DNA of 64,000 nucleotides, taken from NCBI GenBank assembly GCA_027943245.1, contig JANDJZ010000129.1:28930-92929 (forward strand), written 5' to 3'. This stretch comes from Acanthamoeba sp. SK_2022b. Lineage: Eukaryota > Discosea > Longamoebia > Acanthamoebidae. Within the stretch, counting starts at the first letter, position 1; the number at the start of each line of letters is the position of its first letter. The translations under genes were made by a program, and so were the position numbers. Below the pieces are notes generated by a model. That model was not told the origin of the DNA. It did no database searches and saw only the letters and a program-made list of their open reading frames with translations. Of this stretch, positions 29,136-39,054 are shown in pieces.

Positions 29136-30035
29136 TTATTTATCGTTCAACGCCTGCTTCAGCCATTGGGTAAATCCTGCGCCTTCTGTCTGATGGCGCA
29201 ATCCATATTGGACGAATGCCTTCATATAGCCTAATTTGTCGCCGCAGTCATGCGACTTGCCGCTCATGTGGAACGCTTCAACGGTCTGTTGCTCCATCAG
29301 CATGGCGATGGCGTCCGTCAATTGAATTTCGTCACCGGCGCCCGGCGGCGTTTTTTCCAACAGCGCCCAGATATCGGCGGCCAGCACATAGCGACCGACC
29401 ACGGCCAAGTTGGAAGGCGCTTCTTCGCGCGCGGGCTTTTCCACCACCGCCGTCATGGCGATGCTTTCGCCCGCCGCCAGCGACACGCCGCCACAGTCTA
29501 CTACGCCATATTTCGACACGTCTTGCTCAGGGACAGGTTCCACCATGATTTGGCTATAGCCGGTTTCATCGAAGCGCTGCAGCATTTTAGCCAGGTTCTC
29601 TTTGCGTAGATCCGCAGTGGAGTCGTCTAACAAAACGTCCGGCAACAACACGACGAAAGGCGCGTCGCCAACCATCGGCTTGGCGCACAGCACGGCGTGC
29701 CCCAACCCCTTTGCCTGCCCCTGACGCACTTGCATAACGGTGACGTCCGGCGGACAAATCCCTTTGATCTCTTCCAGCAGCTGACGCTTGACGCGCGACT
29801 CCAGTACCGCCTCAAGTTCGAATGACGTGTCAAAGTGGTTCTCAATCGCATTCTTCGAGGAGTGTGTAACCAGTACGATATCCTTAATCCCGGCAGCTAC
29901 GCATTCATTTACGATGTATTGAATTAAGGGTTTATCGACAACCGGCAACATTTCTTTAGGAATGGCTTTAGTTGCTGGCAACATCCGCGTCCCCAGTCCA
30001 GCAACCGGAATTACAGCCTTAAGTCTCTTTTGCAT
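29136..30035 (-). CDS. galU: UTP-glucose-1-phosphate uridylyltransferase GalU
   Basis: Makes UDP-glucose from UTP and glucose-1-phosphate, the precursor of UDP-galactose and other donors. It has 299 residues (E. coli 302). The intact nucleotide-binding motif is [20 protein letters not shown], the sugar-binding part is [20 protein letters not shown], and the catalytic-site segment is [12 protein letters not shown]. The ATG at 30035 is chosen; the longer frame needs a TTG. It is the first gene behind the JUMPStart/ops element, so RfaH probably controls it with the whole locus. In E. coli galU lies elsewhere. Confidence 0.93.
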   Translation of the reverse strand: MQKRLKAVIPVAGLGTRMLPATKAIPKEMLPVVDKPLIQYIVNECVAAGIKDIVLVTHSSKNAIENHFDTSFELEAVLESRVKRQLLEEIKGICPPDVTVMQVRQGQAKGLGHAVLCAKPMVGDAPFVVLLPDVLLDDSTADLRKENLAKMLQRFDETGYSQIMVEPVPEQDVSKYGVVDCGGVSLAAGESIAMTAVVEKPAREEAPSNLAVVGRYVLAADIWALLEKTPPGAGDEIQLTDAIAMLMEQQTVEAFHMSGKSHDCGDKLGYMKAFVQYGLRHQTEGAGFTQWLKQALNDK

Positions 30036-30105
30036 GTTTTTTATCCACAATCACATTATTCTGTAAAATACGCTTATCCATTGCCCGCTGCTTAGCGGCC
30101 AATAG

Positions 30106-30148
30106 CAGACACGCTACCGCCCTTGGCTTCCAGCTACCAATGCGCTGC
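30106..30148 (-). promoter_or_regulatory. JUMPStart sequence with ops element (RfaH recruitment)
   Basis: On the minus strand ATTGGTAGCTGGAAGCCAAG is followed by the ops core GGCGGTAGCGTG (30121-30110), an exact match to the ops consensus. RfaH loads on RNA polymerase paused here and suppresses termination through long polysaccharide operons. It lies 75 nt upstream of the galU ATG, so control should cover galU, galF and the genes beyond. Confidence 0.93.
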
Positions 30149-30300
30149 TTGCGGTGGTTGAAAGAGAAAAAATCAATTAACACACTGATTTGTTTGTATT
30201 TTTTTTACGCGCAATGGCTACCGGTGGCGTTTGGTTCGTCAAACTATGTAAAGAGGTATTTTTATAACCAAAAGCAGACGATTTAGGCCGTTTATATGGC

Positions 30301-30314
30301 TAAGATTCTTATAC
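30301..30314 (-). promoter_or_regulatory. RcsAB box candidate
   Basis: The complement contains TAAGAATCTTA, close to the left half and spacer of the RcsAB consensus TaAGaatatTCctA but imperfect in the right half. It sits directly upstream of a TATAAA (30296-30291), as in Rcs-activated capsule promoters. Moderate match only. Confidence 0.3.
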
Positions 30315-30667
30315 TATTAATCTTTGGACACAAGCCTTAGATACCCTAGTCGTCTCGTTTTCAGAATAAGACTACTAGGACCGTCCAATTCATAATATAA
30401 AAACTGACGAATCCAATCATAACATCATGATATTTAATAAAATACCGTGATCTGGTTGTTTTACAGACAAATGACTAGTACGCTATTTCTCCCAGCTCAC
30501 TGCATAGCCATTTAATTTATTGATGCCCCCTATTTTTCCTTAGATCTTAACCCGATACTCACCTTCACTCACTATTACATCTTCGAATTAAAGTTGAATT
30601 TTGCCGCCCCAGCGCCCATCATTCCCGTGCGGCATAAGCCGTAGAACTTACAGGTGAAATTGGGCGT

Positions 30668-32251
30668 ATGGAATGGATCGCTGATCCAACAATTTGGGCC
30701 GGCCTGGCCACATTGGTCGTGCTGGAAATCGTTCTGGGTATAGACAACCTTGTCTTCATCGCCATTCTGGCGGACAAACTACCAAAACAACAAAGAGATA
30801 AGGCTCGTGTCGTCGGTCTGTTGCTGGCGCTGGTCATGCGCCTGGCGCTGCTCGCTTCCATCTCGTGGCTGGCGACGCTGACCAAACCGATGTTCATCGT
30901 CGCGGAGCACCCCTTCAGCGGCCGCGATCTGATCATGCTGGTCGGTGGGATATTCCTGCTGTTCAAAGCCACCATGGAACTTAATGAGCGGCTGGAGGGC
31001 AAGGATGAAGAGCAGCACGGCGCACGCAAAGGCGCGCGTTTCTGGCCGGTGGTGGCGCAGATCGTGGTGCTGGATGCCGTTTTCTCGCTCGACTCGGTGA
31101 TCACCGCGGTCGGTATGGTCGACCACCTGGCGGTGATGATGATCGCGGTGTGTATCGCCATCGGCCTGATGCTGCTGGCAAGCAAGCCGCTGACGCGCTT
31201 CGTCAACGCTCACCCGACTATCGTTATCCTGTGCCTGAGCTTCCTGCTGATGATCGGCTTCAGCCTGGTGGCGGAGGGCTTCGGCTACCACATTCCGAAA
31301 GGTTACCTCTACGCGGCGATCGGCTTCTCGGTGATGATCGAAGCATTGAACCAACTGGCACAGTTCAACCGCCGGCGCTTCCTGTCGAAGGTGCGGCCAC
31401 TGCGCGAGCGCACCGCCGAGGCGGTACTGCGCATGCTGAGTGGTAAACACGAAGAAGCGGAGGTCGACAGCCACTCCGCCAACCTGCTGGCGGACAGCGA
31501 CAGCGAAAACGGCGAGATCTTCAATCAGCAAGAGCGCCGCATGATCGAACGCGTGCTGGGCATGGCGCAGCGCACGGTCAGCAGCATCATGACTTCGCGT
31601 CACGACGTCGAATATCTCGAGCTGAACGATCCGCAGGAGAAACTGACGCAATTGCTGGAGCGTAATCAGCACACGCGCATCGTGGTGGTGGAAAGCAGCG
31701 CCAGCGACGAACCGCTGGGCGTTATCCATACTATCGACGTCCTCAAACAGCAGTTGGCGCAGGCGCCGCTGGATCTGCGCGCGCTGATACGCCAACCGCT
31801 GATCTTCCCGGAACAGCTCACGCTGTTAAGCGCCCTGGAGCAGTTCCGCCAGGCGCAGACGCACTTTGCCTTTGTGGTCGACGAGTTCGGCTCCGTCGAA
31901 GGTATCGTCACCCTGACGGACGTGATGGAAACTATCGCCGGCAATCTGCCGGAGGCCGGCGAAGAGGTGGACGCACGCCATGACATTCAGCAAAACGAAG
32001 ATGGCAGCTGGATTGCCAACGGCTATATGCCGCTGGAAGATCTGGTGCTGTACCTGCCGATGCCGCTGGAAGAAAAACGCGAATACCACACGCTGGCGGG
32101 GCTGCTGATGGAACACAGTCAGCGTGTGCCGCAAGAAGGCGAGCAAATCAAGATCGGTGACTATCTGTTCGAACCGCTGGAGGTTAACAGCCACCGCATT
32201 CTGAAAGTGAAGATCACCCCGCCTCCCCCACCGGAGGACTACGAGGTTTAG
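30668..32251 (+). CDS. yegH: YegH-type TerC/CBS/CorC membrane protein
   Basis: Inner-membrane protein of 527 residues, the same as E. coli YegH. The N-terminal TerC domain (about 10-215) has several helices and acidic residues, for example [17 protein letters not shown] and [20 protein letters not shown] pair follows (about 300-420; [18 protein letters not shown] and [19 protein letters not shown]), then a CorC/HlyC-type C-terminal domain (about 440-520). TerC/CorC architectures are linked to metal ion export, but the substrate of YegH is not established. yegH also neighbours the wza operon in E. coli. Confidence 0.9.
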   Translation: MEWIADPTIWAGLATLVVLEIVLGIDNLVFIAILADKLPKQQRDKARVVGLLLALVMRLALLASISWLATLTKPMFIVAEHPFSGRDLIMLVGGIFLLFKATMELNERLEGKDEEQHGARKGARFWPVVAQIVVLDAVFSLDSVITAVGMVDHLAVMMIAVCIAIGLMLLASKPLTRFVNAHPTIVILCLSFLLMIGFSLVAEGFGYHIPKGYLYAAIGFSVMIEALNQLAQFNRRRFLSKVRPLRERTAEAVLRMLSGKHEEAEVDSHSANLLADSDSENGEIFNQQERRMIERVLGMAQRTVSSIMTSRHDVEYLELNDPQEKLTQLLERNQHTRIVVVESSASDEPLGVIHTIDVLKQQLAQAPLDLRALIRQPLIFPEQLTLLSALEQFRQAQTHFAFVVDEFGSVEGIVTLTDVMETIAGNLPEAGEEVDARHDIQQNEDGSWIANGYMPLEDLVLYLPMPLEEKREYHTLAGLLMEHSQRVPQEGEQIKIGDYLFEPLEVNSHRILKVKITPPPPPEDYEV

Positions 32252-32257
32252 CATTGA

Positions 32258-32284
32258 GGCCGGGCATCGCCCGGCCTTTCTTTT
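32258..32284 (+). terminator. Rho-independent terminator of yegH
   Basis: 8-bp GC stem GGCCGGGC / GCCCGGCC with a 3-nt loop, followed by TTTCTTTT, 6 nt after the yegH stop. It overlaps the last codon of dcuC on the other strand. Confidence 0.9.
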
Positions 32285-33635
32285 ACTGGGGAACCAGCAG
32301 CTCGGTCGCCACGATCACCACCACCAACCCGACAATTACCGGCACCGAAGTGCGTTTCACCACCTCGAACGGCGAGATTTTCGCCATGCCGGAAACCGCC
32401 ACCACCACGCCGGAGACCGGCGACAGCGTGCGGCCGAGGTTAGACGCCTGCAGCATCGGGATCACCAGATAGGCCGGATTCACGCCCATCTGCGCCGCCA
32501 GTTTCGGGATCAGTTCGACGAACGCATAGAACGGCGCATTGCCGGAACCGGTGGTCATGGCCGCCAGCATGGTGATCACCACCAGCACCAACATCATGAT
32601 CAAACCGCCGGTGCCGAACGACTGCGCCAGCCCGATCAAGCCGCTGATAAAGCCGACGGTGCTCAGCCCCTGCGCGAACACACCCGCGGCCACCAGCAGC
32701 ATCACCACGCTGGCGAAAGCGTCCGCCATGCCGCGATAGGCCACTTCCAGGCCGCTGAACACCTGTTTGGCGCTGAAGCTGCGCACAAACTCGATCACCG
32801 CCGCCAACAGTATGCACCCGACCAGTACGGTAATGATGTGCAGCTCCGGCCCCCATTTTCCGTCGAAAATAAGCACGCCGAGGATCGGCGTAAACGGCAA
32901 AATCGCATAGAACCCCGGCGCGTGGGTGTTGATTTCGCTGACATCCATGATGTGATGCTGTTCATTGTTCTTTTTGTCGAGATAGCGCTGCCAGAAAAAG
33001 TGCGCCACGGCCATGCAGACGATAGCGGCAATCGAGATCGGCAGCGTGGTTTTGAACGCGAAGTCCACCAGCGGCATCTCCGCCGCCTTGGCCGCCAGCA
33101 CCACGTCGCCAGAGGTCGGCGCCAAGATAATCGCCGCCGGCGAAGCGCAAATGGCCGCCGCCGCCCCGCGGCTGATGCCAACGTTCACCATCAACGGGAA
33201 CAGCGTCGCCATCAGCAATACGCCGAGGCCAGTGGCGGAAGAGACCGCCAATGACATCAGGCAAGCGACAAAATAGGCCGCCACCATCAGCAGATAAGGC
33301 GAGTTGATCATCTGCAACGGGCGCGAGGCCAGCTTGACGACCACGTCGTTGGCGCCGATATGCGTCATGTAAGCGGCGAAGCCGCACAGCATCATGATCA
33401 TCATGCCCAGATCACCGCCGCGGCTCATCAGCAAGATCTTGACGTATTCGATCATGTCGGTCGCGCGCCAGCCGGTAGACGCCGCGCCGGACGGCAACAG
33501 CGTTTTCCCCATCAGGGCGCTGATACCGAGCAGCAGTAACCCGCCCACCATCAAGACGCCGGTGGCGGAATACCCCTTGATGATGTAACGGCCCACCCCC
33601 GCCGCCACTACGGCACCAATAAGAAGCTCTATCAT
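32283..33635 (-). CDS. dcuC: C4-dicarboxylate transporter DcuC
   Basis: Inner-membrane carrier of 450 residues (E. coli DcuC 461) with about a dozen helices. In E. coli it exports succinate in exchange for other C4-dicarboxylates during anaerobic growth. Family segments are VVKLASRPLQMINSPYLLMV, SLAVSSATGLGVLLMATLFP, SPAAIILAPTSGDVVLAAKA and MTTGSGNAPFYAFVELIP. GAGGAAAC precedes the ATG. It is convergent with yegH and transcribed toward it. No convincing FNR site was found upstream. Confidence 0.9.
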   Translation of the reverse strand: MIELLIGAVVAAGVGRYIIKGYSATGVLMVGGLLLLGISALMGKTLLPSGAASTGWRATDMIEYVKILLMSRGGDLGMMIMMLCGFAAYMTHIGANDVVVKLASRPLQMINSPYLLMVAAYFVACLMSLAVSSATGLGVLLMATLFPLMVNVGISRGAAAAICASPAAIILAPTSGDVVLAAKAAEMPLVDFAFKTTLPISIAAIVCMAVAHFFWQRYLDKKNNEQHHIMDVSEINTHAPGFYAILPFTPILGVLIFDGKWGPELHIITVLVGCILLAAVIEFVRSFSAKQVFSGLEVAYRGMADAFASVVMLLVAAGVFAQGLSTVGFISGLIGLAQSFGTGGLIMMLVLVVITMLAAMTTGSGNAPFYAFVELIPKLAAQMGVNPAYLVIPMLQASNLGRTLSPVSGVVVAVSGMAKISPFEVVKRTSVPVIVGLVVVIVATELLVPQ

Positions 33636-33775
33636 GTTTCCTCAACTCGTCATGTTTTCGCGCTCAGGCGCATAGTCATAGCAGAACAGTCCCTTACTCT
33701 GCACAAACTGCGCGCGAGTCTTCATGACCTTCATCAAGGTAACGGAGAGAAATTATCGCGGGAAACATCGAGATT

Positions 33776-33802
33776 GACGCGGGCCACAATGCGACCCGCG
33801 TC
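33776..33802 (-). terminator. Hairpin downstream of asmA
   Basis: 8-bp stem GACGCGGG / CCCGCGTC with an 11-nt loop, 9 nt past the asmA stop. No T run follows, so it is weak as an intrinsic terminator. Confidence 0.35.
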
Positions 33803-33810
33803 AGAGGAGA

Positions 33811-35643
33811 TTACAGCTTGTCGAGCAGCTTCTTCAGATCCTGGCCTTCGCGCGAATCCTTGTTCTTTTCAGCCCATTTGTTCAACGCATCCTTGGCCCG
33901 ATCCTGCAGCGTTTTGCGCAACACTTGATCGACCTGCAGTTGATAATTCAGCTGTTGCCAAGGCCCATAGACCCGCAGCGGGATCGGCGTTTTTTGCAGT
34001 TGCTCAATCAGCTCGCCGCGCCCTTGCCAACCGCCGGTGACGCGCACGTTGAGCGCCATGTCGCACTGTTTGCCCGGCATATCGATGCTGCCGGCGCCGG
34101 TCAGCGCCAGCAAAGGCGAATCCGCCGTCAGGCCGCTAAGTTTGACCATGCCCTGACTCAGGCTGGCCTGCGCCGAGACGCTTTTGACTTCGGTATAGCG
34201 CTGATAGCTGTCTTGCCCACGTACGCTGTTATCATTACGCGCCACCGCCTGCTGAATCAGCTGCTGAATATTCAGGCCGTGCAGCTGCGCATCCTGCATC
34301 GCCAGCTGCGCCGTACCGCGCCAGCGGCGCTCAAATGCCTGTGAAGAGAGGCGATCGCCGGTCAGATCCCCTTTCATGCTGAACTTGCCGGTGAGCATCT
34401 GCGGCATATCGAATGCCTTGAGCACCGTGCCGAGCTCAACCTGATTCAGCACCGGTTGTACGCTTATCACCGGTTTATTGCCGCGCGCGTCGAGCGTTCC
34501 CGGCAAGGAGAAATCTCCGCCGGCCAATTGCCCGGCAAGCTTGTGCAACGTCAGCAGGCCGCGTTGGTTGTCCGCCGTAACGGCCAACTGGGCAACGTTC
34601 ATACCGCGATAGGTTACCTGTGCCGCCTGCAGGTTCAATTGTGCAGTGAAATCGCGCAGCGCCTCCAGGTTTTGCTGCCGATCGTCAACCTGGCTGGCGA
34701 TCACCGGCGCGGAAGTCACGGCGGGCTGCTCGGCGGTCGTGGTGCTGGATTGCCAGCCGGAAAGCGCGTCGAGATCGAGGTTTGCCGAATTGAGGTTCAC
34801 CACATAGCCGGGCACTGCCCCCAGCGTGGCGCTGATATCGCCGGTCAACTGACTGTTATTGGCGCTGACGTTCAGCTGGCTGACGGCAATCTGCGCCGGC
34901 GTCTGCTGATAGACCACCTGGGCATTACCCTCTCCCTGAATACCGCCGTTCAGAATATCCGCGCCCGCCAGTTGGTAATTGAACTGGGTCACTTTGGCGC
35001 CAATCTGGCGTGGGAACTGCTGCAGATCGACATCGGCCGCCATGCTGAAGGTCAGGTCACGCTGATCGCGGTTGACCCGGCTGGAAAGTTCCAGCTGCGC
35101 CTGGCGTTTCTCCGTTTGTTGCAGGGTGAGATTGATATCCCGGACATTGATTTGTTCGTTATCGGCACGCTGCCAAATCAGCAGGCTGTCCACCACCCGA
35201 AGGTTATCGATATCGAACTTCCAGGCCGCGTCTGCCGCGTCAGTACCGCTACCGGCAGGTGCGATTGGGGCGTCCACCTGCGAGTGCTCTTCGCTGTCGG
35301 GCGTGAGGCGGATAACCGCGTTTTTCAACATCACCTGCTTCACAAACAGCTGATGCGACAGCAGCGGCAACAGTTTGACATCGAGGCGCATGTTTTCCGC
35401 ACTCACCACCGGCGCTTTGGCACCCGGTGCGGTTAGCGTCATGCGGCCGGCCAAAATGCTGAGCTGCGGCCAGATGTGCCACCGCAGGTCGCCTTCGAGC
35501 GTCAGTTGGTAGCCGCTCTTCTGCTCGACCTTTTTGACCATGTAGCCGCGAAAATCATTCGGATTGACCAGCAGTACCAGCGCGGACATCCCCGCCACCA
35601 CGACCACCAGTAAAATCGCCAATGTCGTCAGTAATCTTCTCAT
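33811..35643 (-). CDS. asmA: AsmA, outer-membrane assembly/lipid-transport family protein
   Basis: 610 residues (E. coli 617). One N-terminal inner-membrane helix (about 5-25, LTTLAILLVVVVAGMSALVL) anchors a large periplasmic domain. The AsmA start NPNDFRGYMVKKVEQKSGYQ, then GDLRWHIWPQLSILAG, and a conserved C-terminal AsmA domain (about 400-560) are visible. AsmA-like proteins are beta-rich bridge-like proteins linked to phospholipid transport and outer-membrane homeostasis. It is followed upstream on the same strand by dcd and udk, as in E. coli. Confidence 0.93.
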   Translation of the reverse strand: MRRLLTTLAILLVVVVAGMSALVLLVNPNDFRGYMVKKVEQKSGYQLTLEGDLRWHIWPQLSILAGRMTLTAPGAKAPVVSAENMRLDVKLLPLLSHQLFVKQVMLKNAVIRLTPDSEEHSQVDAPIAPAGSGTDAADAAWKFDIDNLRVVDSLLIWQRADNEQINVRDINLTLQQTEKRQAQLELSSRVNRDQRDLTFSMAADVDLQQFPRQIGAKVTQFNYQLAGADILNGGIQGEGNAQVVYQQTPAQIAVSQLNVSANNSQLTGDISATLGAVPGYVVNLNSANLDLDALSGWQSSTTTAEQPAVTSAPVIASQVDDRQQNLEALRDFTAQLNLQAAQVTYRGMNVAQLAVTADNQRGLLTLHKLAGQLAGGDFSLPGTLDARGNKPVISVQPVLNQVELGTVLKAFDMPQMLTGKFSMKGDLTGDRLSSQAFERRWRGTAQLAMQDAQLHGLNIQQLIQQAVARNDNSVRGQDSYQRYTEVKSVSAQASLSQGMVKLSGLTADSPLLALTGAGSIDMPGKQCDMALNVRVTGGWQGRGELIEQLQKTPIPLRVYGPWQQLNYQLQVDQVLRKTLQDRAKDALNKWAEKNKDSREGQDLKKLLDKL

Positions 35644-35687
35644 GCCACCCTCTTGTCAGCGCCACACCGACGGTGCATCCCGCGCCG

Positions 35688-36269
35688 TTAGTCCTTGTCG
35701 ATTCGACTGGCTACTGCGCCCTGCTGATCGCGATATTTTGCGTCCTGGCGGCTGTTGTATGGCCGGGCCGCCGGGCCGGACAACGGCTCAAAGCTCAGGG
35801 CGCCAATCAGCATCCCCGGCCGCAGCGCCAGCGGCAGCTTGCCGGAGTTGTAGAACTCCAGCACGATGCGCCCATGCCAGCCCGGATCGATACGGTGCGC
35901 GGTCACGTGCACCATCAGCCCCAGGCGCGCCAAAGAAGAACGGCCGTCGAGCCAACCAACCAGATCATCCGGCAGCGTCACGGATTCGAACGTCACCGCC
36001 AGGGCCAGCTCGCCGGGATGGAGGAAGAACGCCTCGCCTTCCGGCAGGACAATCTCGTCGCTCATCACGCGATCCAGCGCGGCGCTGACTTCGTCTTTCG
36101 GCCCGCTAAGATCGATAAAAGGCGCGGTATGGCCACTGAACACGCGGAACTGATTGCCCAAACGGACATCTACTGTGGCCCCGTTGATGCGTTCGAGCGG
36201 CGGGCGCGGGGAAATCACCAGTTTCTCGCTATCCAGCCAGGCTTCTATATCGCGGTCGCACAGTCTCAT
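35688..36269 (-). CDS. dcd: dCTP deaminase
   Basis: Converts dCTP to dUTP, the main route to dTMP in enterobacteria. It has 193 residues from the ATG at 36269, identical in length to E. coli Dcd; the GGAGAAG upstream supports this over the ATG six codons earlier. Conserved segments are [37 protein letters not shown] (substrate and catalytic region, Ser-Arg and Glu nearby) and [20 protein letters not shown]. It lies between udk and asmA. Confidence 0.96.
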   Translation of the reverse strand: MRLCDRDIEAWLDSEKLVISPRPPLERINGATVDVRLGNQFRVFSGHTAPFIDLSGPKDEVSAALDRVMSDEIVLPEGEAFFLHPGELALAVTFESVTLPDDLVGWLDGRSSLARLGLMVHVTAHRIDPGWHGRIVLEFYNSGKLPLALRPGMLIGALSFEPLSGPAARPYNSRQDAKYRDQQGAVASRIDKD

Positions 36270-36394
36270 GTCTTTCTTCTCCATCAAAACGCGTCACTAA
36301 ACAAAAATTGCCACACAACGGGCGAAAGGTCTACGCCGGGGTGCAAATAGTTGGCCGCCGGCCGGAAATGCACATTTCCGGCCATTAAGCGGCA

Positions 36395-37036
36395 TTATTC
36401 AAAGAATTGGCTGATTTTGGCTTTCAGAATATCGATCGCGATGCGGTTCTTGCCGCCACGCGGGACGATGATATCGGCGTATTGTTTGGAAGGTTCGATA
36501 AACTGCAGGAACATCGGGCGCACGGTCTTCTGGTATTGCGCCATCACCGAATCCATCGAGCGGCCGCGCTCGTTGACGTCGCGCTTCATGCGGCGCATCA
36601 GGCAGATATCCAGCGGCGTGTCGACAAAGATCGAGAAGTTCATTTCCTGGCGCAGGCGGATATCCGTCAGCAGCAAGATCCCTTCCAGAATAATCACTTT
36701 TTTAGGTTCGAGATGGACGGTTTCTTTCTTGCGCGTGTGTTCGGTGTAGCTGTACAGCGGCAGTTCGATCGCCTTGCCGGCCTTCAGCATCTGCAGATGC
36801 TGGAACAGCAGATTGTGATCCATGGCGCTCGGGTGGTCATAGTTGGTTTTGACCCGTTCTTCCATGGTCAGGTGAGTCTGGTCTTTATAGTAACTGTCTT
36901 CTGGAATAACGCCGATGTGCTCATCGCCGACCTGCTCGCGGAGTTCGCGGTACAACGTGCTGGCAATAAGGCTTTTTCCGGAGGCAGATGCGCCAGCTAT
37001 ACCAATAATGACGCACTGATGCGGATTGTCAGTCAT
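36395..37036 (-). CDS. udk: Uridine kinase
   Basis: Pyrimidine salvage enzyme that phosphorylates uridine and cytidine with GTP or ATP. From the ATG at 37036 it has 213 residues, exactly the E. coli length; the longer open frame upstream has no family support. The P-loop is [11 protein letters not shown] (about 13-23), followed by the nucleoside-binding region [20 protein letters not shown] with [29 protein letters not shown] and [20 protein letters not shown] are also conserved. Probable operon udk-dcd-asmA. Confidence 0.96.
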   Translation of the reverse strand: MTDNPHQCVIIGIAGASASGKSLIASTLYRELREQVGDEHIGVIPEDSYYKDQTHLTMEERVKTNYDHPSAMDHNLLFQHLQMLKAGKAIELPLYSYTEHTRKKETVHLEPKKVIILEGILLLTDIRLRQEMNFSIFVDTPLDICLMRRMKRDVNERGRSMDSVMAQYQKTVRPMFLQFIEPSKQYADIIVPRGGKNRIAIDILKAKISQFFE

Positions 37037-37266
37037 AAAATTAAAGACCTGATTTCGTAATGTGAAGGGGGGAACTAAAACGCGACAATTATAGGGAGTC
37101 GTCGGGGTTTGCGCCACTGTATATTGCGCGACGGCGGGCGAATTCGGGCTATCGCGCCGTATCGGCAACGCGCATTTTAAGAATCTCACGGCTAGGGCAA
37201 TGCCCGGCAACAGGTTAAACTCCAGCGCTGACTTCTGGACCCCGTAGTCTTTCATCGGAGATTGAT

Positions 37267-37896
37267 GTGCTGGATTGGTATTTTTTGACTTTTTTCGGCG
37301 ACAGCATGCTGCTGCTACCCTGCGCGCTGATTCTGTTTTTGTTGCTGCTCGCGTCTTCCGCCACCCGCGCGGCAGGCTGGCAGTGGGCGTTGATCTTCGG
37401 CTTCACCGGCGGGCTGGTCTGCCTGTCCAAACTGGCCTTTATGGGCTGGGGTATTGGTAACGCAAGTTATGATTTCACCGGATTCAGCGGCCATTCGGCC
37501 CTCGCAGCCAGCATCTGGCCGCCGCTGCTCTGGGCATTGACCGGCCGATTTTCCCATCCGGTGCGCAGCCTCGCGCTATTGACCGGGTGGATATTGCCTT
37601 TCACCATCGGCGTGTCGCGGCTGGAAATTCGCGTTCACTCAGTATCCGAGGTGATCAGCGGATTGATTTTAGGCTACCTGGCCAGCGCACTGTTCCTGTG
37701 GCTGCAACGCGCCAAGGCTCGCCCATGCCTTTCCTGGCCACACCTGGCCATCGCGCTGGCCTTGCCGTTGGCACTGATGGGACAGCGTCAGCCGGCCCCC
37801 ACCCAGGGGTTGCTGGAACATATCGCCAAAACGCTGGCGCAAATCGAACGTCCTTATACCCGCGCGGATTTGCACAACCCTGCTCGCATCCTATAA
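37267..37896 (+). CDS. PAP2-family membrane phosphatase, motifs degenerate
   Basis: 209 residues with about five membrane helices, a membrane-bound PAP2/acid-phosphatase-type protein. Motif 2 is [10 protein letters not shown] (Ser74-Gly-His76) and motif 3 is [12 protein letters not shown] (Arg118, His124). Glu128 stands where Asp is usual, and motif 1 (K-x6-RP) is reduced to [10 protein letters not shown]. Start GTG 37267 with GGAG 6 nt upstream. It may act on undecaprenyl or lipid phosphates, or be specialised or impaired. Divergent from udk. Confidence 0.78.
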   Translation: MLDWYFLTFFGDSMLLLPCALILFLLLLASSATRAAGWQWALIFGFTGGLVCLSKLAFMGWGIGNASYDFTGFSGHSALAASIWPPLLWALTGRFSHPVRSLALLTGWILPFTIGVSRLEIRVHSVSEVISGLILGYLASALFLWLQRAKARPCLSWPHLAIALALPLALMGQRQPAPTQGLLEHIAKTLAQIERPYTRADLHNPARIL

Positions 37897-37919
37897 AAAA
37901 ACCCGGCGTTTAAGCCGGG
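37895..37919 (-). terminator. Rho-independent terminator of mrp
   Basis: On the minus strand the stem CCCGGC / GCCGGG with loop TTAAAC is followed by seven T. It lies 22 nt past the mrp stop and overlaps the end of the convergent PAP2 gene. Confidence 0.92.
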
Positions 37920-37941
37920 CTCGTGCATTGCCATAGGCAGA

Positions 37942-39054
37942 TTACAGCGCGCGGAAAGCAATCTCCGTCGGGATCGCCTCGCCCTGCCAATACATCTGCG
38001 CGGCCACGCGGCCGGCGAGCTGGCGATACATCTCGGCGAATTCGCTGTCCGGGCGGCTGATCACCGTCGGCGTACCGCGATCCAGGTCTTCGCGCAGCGA
38101 GATATGCAGCGGCATCTGCCCCAGCAGACGGCTGTGGTATTTCTGCACCAGCTTCTCAGCGCCACCGGTGCCGAAGATCGGCTCATGGTGACCGCAGTTG
38201 CTGCAGATGTGCACGCTCATGTTCTCCACGATGCCCAGCACCGGCACATGCACTTTCTCGAACATCACGATACCCTTGGCGGCATCCAGCAAAGCGATAT
38301 CCTGCGGGGTGGTAACCACCAGCGCGCCGGTCACCGGAATGTTCTGCGACAGCGTCAGCTGGATGTCGCCGGTGCCCGGCGGCATGTCCAGCACCAGGTA
38401 ATCCAGATCCGGCCACAGCGTATCCTGCAGCAGCTGCATCAGCGCCTTGCTGGCCATCGGGCCGCGCCACACCATGGCGTTATCGTCGGTCACCAGGTAA
38501 CCGATGGAGTTGGTCGCCAGGCCGTGCGCCACGATCGGCGCCATGTGCTGACCGTCCGGCGAGGTCGGCCGCTCATGTTCGGTACCCAGCATGTTGGGGA
38601 TCGACGGGCCGTAAATGTCGGCGTCCAGAATACCGACCTTGGCCCCTTCGGCGGCCAGCGCCAGCGCCAGGTTGACGGCGGTGCTGGATTTCCCCACCCC
38701 GCCTTTGCCGGAGCTGACGGCGACGATGTTGCGCACGCCTTTGATGCCGGCCTGGCCGTTGGCGCGTTTCAGCGTCGTGATGTCGTGTTTCAGCTTCCAG
38801 TCGATGGCGGAAGCGCCGGTCACGCGCAACAGCTCGGGGCCGACGCTCGCCTGCAGCGCCTCAAAACCGCTCTGCCAGGCAAACGGCATCGTCAGTTCTA
38901 TATGCAGTACATCGTCCAGCAACGCGCAGTGATGAATGGCCTTCAATGCGGTCAGGTTGTTTTTCAACGTCGGGTGTTCAAAGGCGGCCAGTACACCGGT
39001 CACCAGGGCGCGCAGAACTTCGGGGTTGGTCTGCTCAGGGGATTTTGCGTTCAT
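37942..39054 (-). CDS. apbC: Iron-sulfur cluster carrier protein Mrp/ApbC
   Basis: P-loop NTPase that carries [4Fe-4S] clusters to target enzymes. The ATG at 39054 has AAGGAG upstream and gives 370 residues, matching E. coli Mrp. A DUF59-like N-terminal domain (about 10-95) is followed by the deviant Walker A VSSGKGGVGKSSTAVNLALA near residues 115-125 and the switch regions ILDADIYGPSIPNML and VLDMPPGTGDIQLTLSQ. The CxxC motif is CSNCGHHEP, the cluster ligand. Divergent from metG with 159 bp between, as in E. coli. Confidence 0.95.
   Translation of the reverse strand: MNAKSPEQTNPEVLRALVTGVLAAFEHPTLKNNLTALKAIHHCALLDDVLHIELTMPFAWQSGFEALQASVGPELLRVTGASAIDWKLKHDITTLKRANGQAGIKGVRNIVAVSSGKGGVGKSSTAVNLALALAAEGAKVGILDADIYGPSIPNMLGTEHERPTSPDGQHMAPIVAHGLATNSIGYLVTDDNAMVWRGPMASKALMQLLQDTLWPDLDYLVLDMPPGTGDIQLTLSQNIPVTGALVVTTPQDIALLDAAKGIVMFEKVHVPVLGIVENMSVHICSNCGHHEPIFGTGGAEKLVQKYHSRLLGQMPLHISLREDLDRGTPTVISRPDSEFAEMYRQLAGRVAAQMYWQGEAIPTEIAFRAL

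Larger units (their letters stand above)
30036..30667. other. Divergent regulatory region between galU and yegH
   Basis: 632 bp without a gene. On the minus strand it holds the JUMPStart/ops element, an RcsAB-like box and a possible -10 (TATAAA, 30296-30291), giving a long leader before galU. The yegH promoter must lie on the plus strand in the AT-rich part near 30420-30600, but no clear -35/-10 pair is seen. Confidence 0.6.

Noticed and set aside
33725..33745. FNR site upstream of dcuC (TTGATGAAGGTCAT on the minus strand)
   Set aside because: Only one half-site matches; the other has 3 of 5 bases, too weak to annotate.
34456..35436. 326-codon frame on the plus strand
   Set aside because: Antisense to asmA and of low-information Arg/Gln-rich content.
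37037..37255. N-terminal extension of udk by 73 codons
   Set aside because: No family counterpart; ATG 37036 gives the exact 213-residue uridine kinase.
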